From: Pantoea sp. Nvir
GTDB taxonomy: Bacteria; Pseudomonadota; Gammaproteobacteria; Enterobacterales; Enterobacteriaceae
Assembly: GCF_009829915.1 (NCBI RefSeq)
Contig: NZ_SZZW01000001.1
Location: 124,001 to 188,000 of the forward strand
Length of the DNA stretch: 64,000 bases
Direction of reading: 5' to 3'
In this document: positions 44,192 through 59,340 of the stretch, piece after piece
How the letters are laid out: each line of letters starts with the position of its first letter
Numbering within the stretch: position 1 is the first letter of the stretch
Made by a program: the position numbers and the translations under genes
The notes under the pieces: model-generated
The model's input: the letters and a program-made list of their open reading frames with translations, nothing else
What the model was told of the DNA's origin: nothing
The model's database searches: none

Positions 44192-45478
44192 TCAAGCGTT
44201 TTGGCTGATTTTCGCCAATTGTTGGAAATAGTTAGGGAAAGTTTTATTAATACACTTGTAATCAAGGATGGTTACAGGTGTCTCAGATAATGCAACTAGC
44301 GAGAAGCACATCGCTATCCGGTGATCGTTGTAAGTACTAATCTCTGCATGAGATAATTTCTTTGGTGGAGTGATACGGATAAAATCATAGCCTTCTTCCA
44401 CATCTGCTCCGACCTTACGCAACTCAGTCGCCATTGCTGCTAGACGATCAGTCTCTTTAACACGCCAGTTATAAATATTATTTATCAGTGTCGTACCTTT
44501 AGCAAATAAGGCTGCAGTTGCAATAGTCATGGCAGCATCTGGAATATGATTCATATCCATGGTAATAGCGTTGAGTGCTCCTGCACTACAAGAAATATAG
44601 TTGTTACCCCACTCAATAGTCGCACCCATTTTCTCAAGCACGTTAGCAAAAAGAACATCTCCCTGTATGCTATTACGGCCAATGCCTGTAACGCGTACTG
44701 TTCCACCCTTGATCGCAGCGGCTGCTAAAAAATAAGAGGCCGAAGAAGCGTCTCCCTCCACCCAATAGTCTCCTGGCGACTGATATTGCTGTCCCCCTTT
44801 GATAACAAAGTTACGATAATGCTGATTCGTAATTTCAACTCCAAAGCAACGCATTAAATGCAGAGTAATATCAATGTAAGGTTTCGATACCAGCTTGCCT
44901 TTAATTGTGATAGAGGTATCGCGTGCTGCAAGCGGTGCTGCCATTAATAATGCGGTAAGGAATTGGCTAGAAATTCTGCCATCAAGGCTGATTGTACCGC
45001 CGGTGAAGCCTCCTCTCAGATGCAGCGGCGGATAACCAATTTTTTCTAGATAATCAATCTGTGCACCGCACTGGTGAAGTGCATCTACTAGATGTTCTAT
45101 CGGACGCTCTTTCATTCGCGGCTCGCCAGTTAGCACGATATTTTGAACACCCAGACATAATGCTGCTGCCAGCGGCCGCATTGCCGTACCGGCGTTGCCA
45201 AGAAAGAGTTCCAGTGGCTGAGAAGTGCTAAGAGGGCCCGCCTGTCCTACTACTTCACACACGGTATGTTCAGAGGAAAGAGTGAAATCTACACCTAATG
45301 TCTTTAGGGAGACTAGCATGTACTTGACATCATCGCTATCCAGTAGATTTCTCAGACGTGTGGTACCTCTTGCCAGTGCAGCCAGCAGCAATGCACGGTT
45401 AGAAACACTTTTTGAACCTGGTAAGTTAACGATGCCGTTAACACGTACAATCGGTTGTAAAGTCAGGGACTCATGCAT
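44192..45478 (-). CDS. aroA: 3-phosphoshikimate 1-carboxyvinyltransferase (EPSP synthase)
   Basis: Joins shikimate-3-phosphate and PEP to EPSP in chorismate synthesis. 428 residues from the ATG at 45478 (427 in E. coli); a TTG at 45484 is the alternative. Visible: [17 protein letters not shown] near 22, [13 protein letters not shown] near 95, [16 protein letters not shown] near 240 and [14 protein letters not shown] near 345. It lies 91 bases after serC, the E. coli serC-aroA operon. ycaL, between aroA and cmk in E. coli, is lost. Confidence 0.98.
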   Translation of the reverse strand: MHESLTLQPIVRVNGIVNLPGSKSVSNRALLLAALARGTTRLRNLLDSDDVKYMLVSLKTLGVDFTLSSEHTVCEVVGQAGPLSTSQPLELFLGNAGTAMRPLAAALCLGVQNIVLTGEPRMKERPIEHLVDALHQCGAQIDYLEKIGYPPLHLRGGFTGGTISLDGRISSQFLTALLMAAPLAARDTSITIKGKLVSKPYIDITLHLMRCFGVEITNQHYRNFVIKGGQQYQSPGDYWVEGDASSASYFLAAAAIKGGTVRVTGIGRNSIQGDVLFANVLEKMGATIEWGNNYISCSAGALNAITMDMNHIPDAAMTIATAALFAKGTTLINNIYNWRVKETDRLAAMATELRKVGADVEEGYDFIRITPPKKLSHAEISTYNDHRIAMCFSLVALSETPVTILDYKCINKTFPNYFQQLAKISQNA

Positions 45479-45569
45479 GTGCAACTAAATCTCCAAGCAA
45501 GTATAAAACTTCGTAGCCGTGGTACGGGTAGGGTGTACAGTCAGCGAAGCGTCGTAATAAAACTAAAAC

Positions 45570-46655
45570 TTAACCGTGGCGACGTGCAAAATCAGCCATA
45601 AAATCGGTTAGCACTGTTACGCTTTCCAGGGGCATCGCATTGTAGATCGATGCCCGCATTCCGCCCACTATACGATGGCCTTTAAGCGCATGCAGCCCAG
45701 CGTTGAAAGATTCTTCTAAGAAAAGCTTATCCATCGAGGAATCAATTAGCTGAAAAGGTACGTTCATACGTGACCTATTCTCCTCATAGACATTATTACG
45801 ATAAAAATCATTTTTATCTATTAGGCTATAGAGCAGATTTGCTTTTATTTGGTTTACTTTATTGATTTCACTTACACCGCCCTTCTCTTTTAGCCATTTG
45901 AAAACTAAACCAGAAAGGTACCAGGCAAAAGTAGGAGGAGTGTTAAACATAGAGTTGTGCTCTGCTAGTACACGGTAATCCAAGATAGAAGGCATATAAT
46001 GTCGGGATTTACTTAATAGATCATCACGTACAATAACAACTGTCAATCCTGATGGTCCGATGTTCTTCTGTGCACCGGCATATATCACACCATAGCGGTT
46101 GATGTCGAGAGGACGAGAGAGAATGGTAGATGAAAAGTCTGCGACGACGATCTTATCACCAAAATCTGGCTGTTCTTCAATGGCGATGCCATCAATAGTT
46201 TCATTAGGACAGTAGTGCACATAAGCAGCGTCGCTACTTAGTTTCCACTTATTCATCGGTAGTATGGCATTTTTACCATCATAGGTTATTTTGACATCTA
46301 CCGTGTTGGGGGTACAATATTTTTTAGCTTCTTGAATAGCACTGTATGACCAGTATCCGCCGTCTACGTAGTCTGCCTTTATGACCTCTCCCAGCAGATT
46401 CCCTGGTACGGCCGCAAATTGTGCACGGGCTCCACCATGACAGAACAAAACTTTATAGTTTGCAGGAATTTTAAGAAGATCGCGAAAATCCTGAATCGCC
46501 TCTTCAGCTACTTTAACAAACTCTTTGCTACGATGGCTGATTTCCATAATGGAGGTCCCTAAACCTTGCCAGTTTGTTAGTTCTTGTTCTGCACGACGGA
46601 GTACTTCAACTGGTAACATTGCTGGACCAGAACTAAAATTATGAATCTGCATCAT
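45570..46655 (-). CDS. serC: Phosphoserine aminotransferase
   Basis: PLP enzyme of serine synthesis, also used in pyridoxal phosphate synthesis. 361 residues (362 in E. coli). Start [20 protein letters not shown] lysine in [16 protein letters not shown] near 198 and end [14 protein letters not shown]. First gene of the serC-aroA pair. Confidence 0.98.
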   Translation of the reverse strand: MMQIHNFSSGPAMLPVEVLRRAEQELTNWQGLGTSIMEISHRSKEFVKVAEEAIQDFRDLLKIPANYKVLFCHGGARAQFAAVPGNLLGEVIKADYVDGGYWSYSAIQEAKKYCTPNTVDVKITYDGKNAILPMNKWKLSSDAAYVHYCPNETIDGIAIEEQPDFGDKIVVADFSSTILSRPLDINRYGVIYAGAQKNIGPSGLTVVIVRDDLLSKSRHYMPSILDYRVLAEHNSMFNTPPTFAWYLSGLVFKWLKEKGGVSEINKVNQIKANLLYSLIDKNDFYRNNVYEENRSRMNVPFQLIDSSMDKLFLEESFNAGLHALKGHRIVGGMRASIYNAMPLESVTVLTDFMADFARRHG

Positions 46656-47556
46656 TTCCCTTCACCACGGTTATTTAGAACAAATATGAATTACTTACCG
46701 GGTTTATCACTGCCTAATAGCGAATACAATGATAAATTTGCAAGGCCTCACACTCCGAATAGGTCGCACATAACCAACTTAATTACATATACACATATAT
46801 TTTATGTGTTTTTTTATAAAAAAAGTCTTTATTACCGCACGGATGTTATGAACAGTGGGGGAAAATTTTTGCCGTTCTTCATATGGAAAAGGGCAAGTCA
46901 TGCATAATTCCTCTTATCGCAAGATAATTATCTCATGCTCTGCTTCACCGGCTTCAAAAATTACTATAATTTTTATGCATCTCCGATGATTTTAGAGGCT
47001 GATATTTGAGCATATCATTCCAAAACTTTTTTAGGACAGTAATCTGAATGACATTAAATTAACGTATTTACACTACGAATTTTTAATGAGGAAATACTCT
47101 CCCTCATGCACTCACTACAAAAAGCATTTTATCAATTCCAAGTCTCTGACTCTCTAACTAGCCAGTTATCTTAATCTAGAATCAATCTGAAAGATTGAGA
47201 ATGGAGTTTAACTCAACTGTTTAGTGGTTTCGTCGAGACACACGAATGAATACTGCTCCATAAACATACGCCAGTTGCTAGCAATGGAGAAATCCTTCTT
47301 CAGTAGTAACTAAGCGGCAAACTCTTTTATAATGTGTCTTGTAACCTTCGATAGAGATTTTCACTCTCACTTCTCAGGCGCTGTTCATTATGAAAATAAG
47401 TAGCTAAACTCCTTTTTTTAAAGGATAAGTTTTCTTTTTAAGGTAGCGTGCTCATATAAAATAATATAGCATGAATAACGTTAGTACTATTTTTCTGTAG
47501 TATTACCGTGGCAATGATTAAATCGAACTTATCCTAATGTACTCGTACCTTCTTAT
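46656..47556. other. 0.9-kb gap between serC and serS
   Basis: E. coli has ycaP, ycaO, focA-pflB, pflA and the dms genes here. No remnant recognised. Must contain the serC promoter. Confidence 0.6.
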
Positions 47557-48918
<1,362 letters not shown>

Positions 48919-48929
48919 TTACTCACCTT

Positions 48930-49160
48930 ACCGTACTGTCGCTATCGGCAGTAGCATTTTCAGCTATTTTGATTCTGTGAATCCAATTCACTATTTTCAT
49001 AGTGAAGCGCATTATTACTCTTCTCCTTAACTTAGGCATATATATTTCGTCGGGTGAATAGGAGTATTGCGTAGATGCTCTAGTGCATCTCGTAAAAAAA
49101 AGGAATTGCGTGTACTTACTGTACACAGTGCATTAAATACTTGGCCACGGACCACGTTAT
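48930..49160 (-). pseudogene. rarA: rarA (replication-associated recombination protein) remnant
   Basis: Minus-strand pieces match the C-terminal part of E. coli RarA, which sits between lolA and serS: VFNALCTVSTRNSF (AVYTAFKAALADARE), then RDALEHLRNTPIH (YDVPVHLRNAPTK), then HYENSE (HDEANA). Several frames and stops. The AAA core is gone. Confidence 0.65.
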
Positions 49161-49444
49161 AAACGGCAACTCAGAATCTTTTTAATATATAAAGTCAAGT
49201 CTGACAAACACTCCAAAAAATAGATTACTATAGTGTATAGAAACAGTGTATAGCAACTTCCTTCACATAATTTTATCAGTGTCAAATTTGAGTTCATAAA
49301 AAAAGAATTAAGTGCAGATGTCCAAATGCAAGAGTGTGTGTTACAGATGTTGACTAACATGCCGGTAAATACAGAATTCTAATTCTGCTTTGCCCGATAT
49401 ACTTCTTAAGTATTTCAGAAAACACACATGCTCTAGGAGATTTA
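49161..49444. other. Gap with probable further rarA decay
   Basis: AT-rich, nothing alignable. Lies upstream (minus strand) of the rarA fragment. Confidence 0.4.
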
Positions 49445-49488
49445 ATTATTAAAAAATAAGAGTGATGTCCATAAAGTATGGACGTCAC
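49445..49488 (-). terminator. lolA terminator overlapping the stop codon
   Basis: On the minus strand GTGACGTCCATA, loop CTT, TATGGACATCAC (one G-U pair), then TCTTATTTTTTAA. A 12-bp stem with a T-run, and the lolA stop lies inside the first arm. Confidence 0.85.
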
Positions 49489-50105
49489 TGACGCTGATCG
49501 TCTATCGTAACATTTTTAGGTGGCGTAAAAGTAAACTTATCGGAACTGATTATAATATTTTTTTGATTTTTAAGATGATAATCAGTGTACTGTCCATTAT
49601 GCTCAGTAGCGCTAAAATGATTGATGATACCGGCAGAAGTAACGGAAATAGTGAATCGTTTCATGTTGCCGTCGCTGTTCTTTGGCGTTAGCTCAAAGGA
49701 ATCACCATGCTGTTTAATATTGTATTGCTGCCATTCACTCTGCTCGTTGTGCATAACCAGCAGAAATGGCGTACTATTCGTAGTACTTTGCAATAAGCTG
49801 ACACTTACCTGTTCCACAAATGGATTATAAAACCAGAGATTCTTACCGTCGGAGATGATCACACTTTCGTCAGGTGTCATTAGATGCCAGTTAAATAAAT
49901 TAGGGCGTTTTACCCACAATTCCCCTTCTCCTTCCTGTAAATTAGAGCCGCTACTGTCGGTAACTTTTTGCGTAAAGCTAGCATAGAAACTGCGCACCTT
50001 ATTAAGGCGTTGTTGTAGATCAACAGACACATCTGCCATTGCTCTAACAGAGGCAAAAAGAGCAAACACGACAGGGAGAACTGTACTCCATTTCATCAGC
50101 TTCAA
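49485..50105 (-). CDS. lolA: Outer-membrane lipoprotein carrier LolA
   Basis: Periplasmic chaperone carrying lipoproteins from LolCDE to LolB. 206 residues (203 in E. coli). Signal peptide [17 protein letters not shown], then [52 protein letters not shown] and the C-terminal [17 protein letters not shown]. Preceded by ftsK as in E. coli. Confidence 0.97.
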   Translation of the reverse strand: MKLMKWSTVLPVVFALFASVRAMADVSVDLQQRLNKVRSFYASFTQKVTDSSGSNLQEGEGELWVKRPNLFNWHLMTPDESVIISDGKNLWFYNPFVEQVSVSLLQSTTNSTPFLLVMHNEQSEWQQYNIKQHGDSFELTPKNSDGNMKRFTISVTSAGIINHFSATEHNGQYTDYHLKNQKNIIISSDKFTFTPPKNVTIDDQRQ

Positions 50106-50239
50106 TTATTTATTTGATCTTTATTTAGTTAATATTATTTTAATTTTGCATGCCATTTCTACATCACGCAAGAAGAAAAATAACTGCATGATTTTTAATC
50201 ATAAAATATGTTATTTTACTTTTCTGGTAATGATGAAGA

Positions 50240-50998
50240 AAGGCACTTTGCAGTTACCATACCGTCCTTAGCAAATAACCAAAAATGTTACGCGAGTTGA
50301 TTGCATATGAGAAGGTAAAAACAGCACGCATTGAAGATATTGGTTGTGTCAAACTGGTGGCAAATCCATTGCCAGACTTTAAGTAACAAAAATAAGAAAT
50401 ACCCGTTGCATTTATTTTCTTTTCTCCTAACGTGCCATTAGCTCTTAAATTTCGTATACATACGGTCATAAAAGTGGCAAATTTACCAACTAGTATTAGG
50501 GCTTACATTAACTTGCAACGACATGCTACATCGATGCTGATTTGGATCAAAAAGCATCTTACATATCAGATACAATTTTATAAACAAATTAGACAGCCTT
50601 ATTGTAATATATTGCTTATAGCGAATGGCGGTTCTTTATCTCTACCGTACAGCACTAATATTTCATTAAATTCCTTAATGGTAAAGGCAATAATTAATCA
50701 TTCAGACCGAGATACGGTTTTTATATTGAGAATTCAACATAATATTGATTCCCTCTATACTTACTTCTGCCTCTGTCATACTATTTAAAAGCAGTTTGAT
50801 GCCATAAAAGGCTAATTAAAGACAATTGGGTATCACTGAATTAGGGCGCGGCTGTGATGATGCAAAACTTTGTTTTACCTCTGTAGTGAAATCTCTCTTT
50901 CAGGTAAAATATCGCATAGTATCTTAGAGGAAGTATTAGTTTCAGCTGGTGTCGAAGCCTAGTTTGTAGTTTCCAGACCGCTCTTTTCATATCTTCTG
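50240..50998 (-). pseudogene. ftsK: Decayed FtsK motor region
   Basis: Downstream of the truncated ftsK frame, the minus strand still gives GINIMLNSQYKNRISV (GIHLVLATQRPSVDVI in the E. coli FtsK motor) near 50740, then IIAFTIKEFNEILVL (RIAFTVSSKIDSRTIL) near 50690 and EPPFAISNIL (ESLLGMGDML). Near 50320, SLTQPISSMRAV may be the gamma domain (VQRQFRIGYNRAA). About 3 kb of linker and motor has shrunk to 0.76 kb. Matches are short but ordered. Confidence 0.55.
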
Positions 50999-51715
50999 CT
51001 ATTTATCCTCAATAAATTCGGTAACTTTAGAGGTAAGATTCGGCGACGTGTTATTCACCACTACAGCTTTCTTCTTATTTTTCGAAAATTCATTGTCACA
51101 CAAACAATTATCACAATGTAGTATATACACCACCACTCTGCCAATGTGCTCTACAATGGTCATCCATGACCATCCGGTATAAATTGTAATGCCAGCTGCC
51201 AATGTGCAGAGCAGTATCAATGTACCAGTCAACGGACTAAAACGAAGTGCGATAATATAGCTCACCAGACTTCCAATAACTCCGCCGGATGCAAAATAAA
51301 AAATATCATTAGCATTAAGAGCAGCCAAGCCACAGGTAGTAAAAATTAGCAATAACATACCAATTAAACGCAATCCGATCTCGAAATAGTCGAAGCCACT
51401 CTGCTTTTCGTACTGTCGAGAAATAATCCAAAAGAGACTAATGATAACTAACGGAATAACGTAAGCTATAATGCCAAATATGAAGAACAGCGTATCTGCC
51501 AACCAAGCTCCGATCCTTCCGCCAAAATTGGAAATTTTTTTGTTCCAAGCAGTTTGCAACCAGCTTGGATCTGAAGGATTAAAACTTACAAGAGATACCA
51601 TTAGATAGACAGATAAAAGCAAGAAAAAAACAAAAAACAACCCTCGCAGAAAACTTCCACTACCGAGTAATTTTGACAAAATACTTTTCTCGTATTCTGT
51701 GTGTTCCTGATTCAA
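50999..51715 (-). CDS. ftsK: FtsK N-terminal membrane domain only (truncated DNA translocase)
   Basis: FtsK couples division and chromosome dimer resolution. Only the first ~200 residues, the four-span membrane domain, plus a 38-residue tail remain (238 in all; E. coli 1329). Spans: about 24-46 (GLFFVFFLLLSVYLMVSLVS), 73-99, 117-135 and 145-178, ending in YTGWSWMTIVEHIGRV. No Walker motifs. In E. coli this N-terminal part alone is the portion essential for septation, so the stub may be selected for; the motor has decayed downstream. It precedes lolA and follows lrp, the E. coli order. Confidence 0.9.
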   Translation of the reverse strand: MNQEHTEYEKSILSKLLGSGSFLRGLFFVFFLLLSVYLMVSLVSFNPSDPSWLQTAWNKKISNFGGRIGAWLADTLFFIFGIIAYVIPLVIISLFWIISRQYEKQSGFDYFEIGLRLIGMLLLIFTTCGLAALNANDIFYFASGGVIGSLVSYIIALRFSPLTGTLILLCTLAAGITIYTGWSWMTIVEHIGRVVVYILHCDNCLCDNEFSKNKKKAVVVNNTSPNLTSKVTEFIEDK

Positions 51716-51834
51716 GAGAATTCTCCAGATACTTATAAATTATGCGGAGCTCAACATCGCGCATGCCAAAAGATGGACTTGTACGAATTTAGGAAAGTGT
51801 ATTAAAATACTCACTGGTTTTCATGTGCACTACT

Positions 51835-52338
51835 TTATAGATTTTTAATTATTAGCCGATTGCTTTGTTTAACTTCTTCCATCACTACGTAAGTACGAGT
51901 GTCATTGACCCCTGGCAAACGCAACAGGGTTTCACCGAGTAACTTACGATAAGCCGACATATCCGACACGCGTGTTTTCAATAGATAATCAAAGTCACCA
52001 GAAACTAAGTGACACTCTTGGGTTTCGTCAAGCTTTTGCACAGCGGCATTAAATTGTTCAAATACGTCAGGCATACCACGATTTAAAGTAATCTCAACAA
52101 ATACCAGTAGTGAAGCATCAAGATAATGGGGGTTTAGTTGAGCAACATAACCAAGAATAAAACCTTGGCGCTCCAAGCGACGTACACGTTCAAGACATGG
52201 TGTAGGAGATAATCCTATGCGTTTAGAAAGTTCAACATTAGAAATACGACCATTTTTTTGAAGTTCATTTAGAATATTTCTATCGATTCTATCGATTCTA
52301 TCGAGATCTTTTCCTGGGCTTTTTTTGTTTTCTACCAT
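51835..52338 (-). CDS. lrp: Leucine-responsive regulatory protein
   Basis: Lrp/AsnC-family global regulator of amino acid metabolism. 167 residues from the ATG at 52338 (164 in E. coli), starting MVENKKSPGKDLDRIDRID. The helix-turn-helix (ISNVELSKRIGLSPTPCLERV, about 27-47) and the RAM ligand domain are intact. The three extra residues come from a 9-base tandem repeat (RID/DRI) at 52279-52305, just before the HTH. Codons upstream to 52389 do not match the family. Confidence 0.97.
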   Translation of the reverse strand: MVENKKSPGKDLDRIDRIDRNILNELQKNGRISNVELSKRIGLSPTPCLERVRRLERQGFILGYVAQLNPHYLDASLLVFVEITLNRGMPDVFEQFNAAVQKLDETQECHLVSGDFDYLLKTRVSDMSAYRKLLGETLLRLPGVNDTRTYVVMEEVKQSNRLIIKNL

Positions 52339-53913
<1,575 letters not shown>

Positions 53914-54114
53914 TTTTCCAATATTTTTATCTTCAATTTTGAAGTATATAAAGATAGATTAGCTATTTGATCCCCTCTGCATTATTGCATACTGCTACAT
54001 TCTATGGGAAAAATTCCGTTTTTTTAGTGATTGATAGTGCTGATTGCCTCATATAAATAAAAATCAGTAATAAGGATTATATGGTTATTTGTAACTGACA
54101 ATGCTATGATATCT

Positions 54115-54140
54115 CCAATAGATACCTTGGTATCTATTGG
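54115..54140. repeat. Perfect 12-bp inverted repeat with 2-base centre
   Basis: CCAATAGATACC, TT, GGTATCTATTGG. No T-run follows. Could be an operator-like site or a structured RNA element about 200 bases after trxB. Confidence 0.8.
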
Positions 54141-54176
54141 TCCAGCTTAGAGTTATTGACTTTTTGATATAGGCAC

Positions 54177-54194
54177 TACCTGTCGAGAAACAGG
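54177..54194 (+). terminator. Weak hairpin before a T-rich tract
   Basis: ACCTGT, loop CGAGAA, ACAGGT, then within 15 bases long T-runs. Possible trxB terminator, though the spacing to the T-run is long. Confidence 0.35.
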
Positions 54195-54227
54195 TGCGCT
54201 CAGTGTGTTTTTTCTTTTTTTATTTTA

Positions 54228-54425
54228 TGTTACGTGGTATTTACTTAACTCCTCTTACGCAAGGTTATATGCTTTTCGCCAGGATAAGTACTTTTGGTAA
54301 AGAGCTGTATCAGCAGGTATTTGATTATCTTCAAACAATACTTAACCAAGTATCTACTCACGAGAAATCTGCGGGAACCTTGGATAAATTTATCGTGAGA
54401 ATAAAAGTTCATACAACGGGGGGAT
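54228..54425 (+). pseudogene. cydC: cydC (ABC transporter for cytochrome bd assembly) remnant
   Basis: A plus-strand frame gives MLRGIYLTPLTQGY (VRGAAITRTAGRYF), RISTFGKEL (RIYTFSKLL), ILNQVST (LLNRVVA) and GTLDKFIVRI (DTLDHLYLRV). These match E. coli CydC residues about 70-140 in order. A neighbouring frame has VSAGI (LSPAGL). The rest of cydC and all of cydD are gone. Confidence 0.68.
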
Positions 54426-56034
<1,609 letters not shown>

Positions 56035-56074
56035 GCAGCTGTAATTTCTTTCCCTTTCACCCCTGAGAAACTAT

Positions 56075-56106
56075 AAAAAAGGCCAGATTTAAATCTAGCC
56101 TTTTTT
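56075..56106. terminator. Bidirectional terminator between infA and clpA
   Basis: AAAAAAGGC at the left, GCCTTTTTT at the right, with AGATTT/AAATCT pairing inside and one C-A mismatch between. Serves both convergent genes. Confidence 0.85.
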
Positions 56107-56123
56107 ATTTAATACTATCGTTC

Positions 56124-58400
56124 CTAGTGAACCGTACCTTCTACTTTGCGTTTCTCTGCGCTAAAGAAATCGTAGATTAATCGGTGCTTTTCTTTATCGA
56201 ACACGACAGATACTGATCCACCTTCCACCAGGGAGCCAAAAAGTAACTCGTTAGCCAGCGGTTTTTTAAGGTTTTCCTGCACGGTACGCGCCATAGGACG
56301 TGCTCCCATCGCCTTATCGTAGCCCTTTTGTGCCAGCCAGTCTCGCGCTTCATCGCTGACTTCCAGCGAAACGCCCTTCGCATCTAGTTGTGCCTGTAGC
56401 TCAACAATAAACTTGTCTACAACCTGATGAATAACGTCCGTTGACAAATGGTGGAACCAGATAATGTTGTCAAGACGGTTGCGGAACTCAGGCGTGAAAA
56501 TTTTTTTGATTTCTTCCATTGCATTAGCGCTATTATCCTGCTGGATTAGCCCTATTGATTGACGAGAGGTTTCAAGAACTCCTGCATTAGTAGTCATTAC
56601 TAGTACTACATTACGAAAATCGGCTTTACGACCGTTATTATCTGTTAGCGTACCGTGGTCCATTACCTGCAGCAAAAGGTTAAAAACGTTCGGATGTGCT
56701 TTCTCAATTTCATCGAGTAATACTACCGCATGCGGATGTTTGATAACTGCATCAGTCAACAGACCCCCCTGATCAAAACCAACATAACCTGGAGGTGCTC
56801 CAATTAAACGGCTTATCGTATGATGTTCCATATACTCGGACATATCAAAGCGCAACAGTTCAACGCTGAGAGCTTTTGCCAGTTGCACTGTAACCTCGGT
56901 TTTCCCTACTCCAGTTGGGCCAGCGAAGAGAAATGAACCTACTGGTTTACAATCCTGCCCCAACCCTGCACGACTCATTTTAATTGCCTCAGTTAGCGCT
57001 TCAATCGCATTATCTTGACCGAATACCAGCATTTTTAGTTGATTACAAAGATTTTTTAATGTGTTACGATCAGTTGCTGAAACTCTTCTTTCAGGTATAC
57101 GTGCAATACGTGCTACAACTGATTCAATGTCCGCCATTTTGATAATTTTCTTACGCTTGTATACAGGAATCAAACGTGCCCGAGCACCTGCTTCATCAAT
57201 TACATCAATAGCTTTATCTGGCAAATGACGATCATTGATATATTGCACAGCTAACTCTACTGCAGCTCGTACCGCTTTAGCGGTATAACGCACATCGTGG
57301 TGTGCTTCATATTTCGGTTTTAGACCGGTCAAAATCCGCACGGTCTCATCCACAGACGGTTCAGTGATGTCAATTTTTTGGAAGCGCCGTGCTAGTGCGC
57401 GTTCTTTTTCAAAGATATTGCTGAACTCCTGATAAGTAGTTGAGCCCATCACACGAATTTTGCCGCCAGACAGGAGAGGTTTAATTAGGTTAGCTGCATC
57501 TACTTGGCCACCGGAGGCTGCACCAGCCCCAATGATGGTATGTATTTCATCGATAAACAGGATGCTGCTCTTATCTTTTTCGAGCTGTTTAAGTAGGGCT
57601 TTAAATCTCTTTTCAAAATCACCGCGATATTTAGTGCCTGCTAGCAATGAACCAATATCTAGCGAATAAATAGTGCAATCCTGTATAACTTCTGGAACGT
57701 CGCCTTGCACAATGCACCAGGCCAGTCCTTGCGCAATAGCGGTTTTACCAACCCCCGACTCCCCCACTAACAACGGATTGTTTTTAAGACGACGACAGAG
57801 TACTTGAATAGTACGTTCCAACTCTTTGTCACGACCGATTAGCGGATCTATTCCGCCAATGCGAGCAAGTTGATTAAGATTGGTGGTGAAATTTTCTATA
57901 TGTTCTTCCCCACTCATTTGCTCTTCGTTAACAGGATTCTCATTATTTAGAGGCTGATTAAGTTCCTCTTTGTGTGTACCATGAGAGATGAAGTTCACCA
58001 CATCGAGGCGGCTCACTTCATGTTTCCGTAACAGATACGCAGCTTGAGACTCCTGCTCGCTAAAGATGGCGACTAGTACATTGGCACCTGAGACCTCGCT
58101 ACGACCTGATGACTGGACATGGAATACTGCGCGCTGCAGTACGCGCTGGAAGCCGAGCGTGGGTTGAGTATCGCACTCTTCTTCAGTGGCGGGTAGTGCC
58201 GGTATAGTTTGTTCAATGAAGGCTTCGAGTTCTCGCTGCAGTGCAACAGTATCGACAGTGCAGGCTTCCAGTGCTTCTCCAGCCGACGGGTTACTGAGCA
58301 ATGCCAGCAATAGATGCTCGACGGTCATAAACTCATGACGGTGCTTACGCGCTCTGGCGAAAGCCATGTTTAAACTGAGTTCCAGTTCTTGATTGAGCAT
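56124..58400 (-). CDS. clpA: ATP-dependent Clp protease ATPase subunit ClpA
   Basis: Hexameric unfoldase feeding ClpP. From the ATG at 58400 (GGGAGG upstream) it has 758 residues, the exact E. coli length; the frame continues to 58415. An N-terminal Clp-N repeat domain ([20 protein letters not shown]) is followed by AAA-1 with [13 protein letters not shown] near 214 and [13 protein letters not shown], and AAA-2 with [10 protein letters not shown] near 495 and [11 protein letters not shown]. It follows clpS by 57 bases. clpP is not in this window. Confidence 0.98.
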   Translation of the reverse strand: MLNQELELSLNMAFARARKHRHEFMTVEHLLLALLSNPSAGEALEACTVDTVALQRELEAFIEQTIPALPATEEECDTQPTLGFQRVLQRAVFHVQSSGRSEVSGANVLVAIFSEQESQAAYLLRKHEVSRLDVVNFISHGTHKEELNQPLNNENPVNEEQMSGEEHIENFTTNLNQLARIGGIDPLIGRDKELERTIQVLCRRLKNNPLLVGESGVGKTAIAQGLAWCIVQGDVPEVIQDCTIYSLDIGSLLAGTKYRGDFEKRFKALLKQLEKDKSSILFIDEIHTIIGAGAASGGQVDAANLIKPLLSGGKIRVMGSTTYQEFSNIFEKERALARRFQKIDITEPSVDETVRILTGLKPKYEAHHDVRYTAKAVRAAVELAVQYINDRHLPDKAIDVIDEAGARARLIPVYKRKKIIKMADIESVVARIARIPERRVSATDRNTLKNLCNQLKMLVFGQDNAIEALTEAIKMSRAGLGQDCKPVGSFLFAGPTGVGKTEVTVQLAKALSVELLRFDMSEYMEHHTISRLIGAPPGYVGFDQGGLLTDAVIKHPHAVVLLDEIEKAHPNVFNLLLQVMDHGTLTDNNGRKADFRNVVLVMTTNAGVLETSRQSIGLIQQDNSANAMEEIKKIFTPEFRNRLDNIIWFHHLSTDVIHQVVDKFIVELQAQLDAKGVSLEVSDEARDWLAQKGYDKAMGARPMARTVQENLKKPLANELLFGSLVEGGSVSVVFDKEKHRLIYDFFSAEKRKVEGTVH

Positions 58401-58457
58401 TAGGCACCTCCCCAATTATAGGTCTATCACCCTTCCTTTTATTACATAAGGGCGAAT

Positions 58458-58778
58458 TTAGGCTTTTTCTAGCGTACACAGTAATGGATGCTGATTTTTA
58501 CGTGCATAATTATTCACTTGAACAACTTTAGTCTCCGCTACTTCGGCAGTAAAAAGACCACAAATCGCTCTTCCGTGGTAGTGAACTTTCAGCATCAATT
58601 GCATTGCACTTTCAACCTCATAAGAAAAGAACTTTTGCAGAACGTCAATAACAAATTCCATAGGCGTATAATCATCATTAATAATAATGATTCTATACAT
58701 ACAGGGCGGATTCAGATCCTTCTTTACTTTATCTCGCGTTAAATGTTCAAAGTTAATCCAGTCGTTAATATTTGCCAT
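58458..58778 (-). CDS. clpS: ClpA adaptor ClpS
   Basis: Delivers N-degron proteins to ClpAP. 106 residues, as in E. coli. Visible: [20 protein letters not shown] with the binding-pocket N-D-D and M residues near 34-40, [11 protein letters not shown] with the pocket histidine near 66, and C-terminal [10 protein letters not shown]. Cotranscribed with clpA. Confidence 0.98.
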   Translation of the reverse strand: MANINDWINFEHLTRDKVKKDLNPPCMYRIIIINDDYTPMEFVIDVLQKFFSYEVESAMQLMLKVHYHGRAICGLFTAEVAETKVVQVNNYARKNQHPLLCTLEKA

Positions 58779-59064
58779 AATATTCCATTAAAATTCTGCA
58801 CATCGGTACCAATGATTTATTATCAATATATGGATTTTAATACGCTTGCTAAGCTTTCTTTTGCCACATCAGATATTCGTTAAAAAAGCTGGAGCTGCCT
58901 ATATTAAAAATTAATAATAGATTGAATCTTATATGATAAAGATTATTTTATTACTATAATCATCGATAGTTTATTTTGATGCCAATATACATTTCAAACA
59001 AAATCCATCAAGAGCTACAATGTACTCACTGAGTTATCAACTATCTTGTGAGAGAAGTAAAAAG
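58779..59064. other. clpS-cspD divergent intergenic
   Basis: AT-rich promoter region between clpS (-) and the cspD remnant (+). No clear hexamers chosen. Confidence 0.4.
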
Positions 59065-59290
59065 ATGAAAAAATGCACTGTTAAAGTGCTAAATAAAAAT
59101 TGCTAAAAATTTAGCTTTATTTGTCAGAGTGGTGGTAGAAAGAAAAAAATATCTTTATACATGTTCCACCTTTCAGAAGGAAAGGTATAGAACGTTGTAG
59201 TTTACTAACTATTTTTTAAACATTATTTATTAAAATCATGACATACAATCGTGCCAGTTGCATGTTTATTTCTTCCGCACTGGTATCAAT
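59065..59290 (+). pseudogene. cspD: cspD (cold-shock-like replication inhibitor) remnant
   Basis: From the ATG at 59065, MKKCTVKVLNKNC-stop-KF then SFICQSGGRKKKISLYM aligns with E. coli CspD (MEKGTVKWFNNAKGF, GFICPEGGGEDIFAHYS) residue by residue. The remaining length to the terminator at 59304 fits a 74-residue gene. Aromatic RNA-binding residues are lost and there are stops. It is divergent from clpS, as in E. coli. Confidence 0.82.
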
Positions 59291-59303
59291 TCCATTTTAA
59301 ACA

Positions 59304-59340
59304 CCCCTCCATAATATCAGTGAGGGGCTGATTTTTATTT
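59304..59340 (+). terminator. cspD terminator, still intact
   Basis: CCCCTC, 12-base loop, GAGGGG, then CTGATTTTTATTTTA. It directly follows the expected end of the dead cspD. Confidence 0.8.

Larger units (their letters stand above)
53914..54227. other. Gap after trxB with two hairpins
   Basis: Holds the perfect 26-base palindrome at 54115-54140 and a 6-bp hairpin at 54177-54194 followed by T-rich DNA. cydD is expected here and not recognised. Confidence 0.55.

Noticed and set aside
46641-46907. 88-codon plus-strand frame overlapping the serC start
   Set aside because: Antisense to serC at its beginning, with no ribosome site and no recognisable domain.
50432-50788. 118-codon plus-strand frame
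   Set aside because: No family signal. The minus strand here carries ordered FtsK motor fragments, so the frame is a shadow of decayed DNA.
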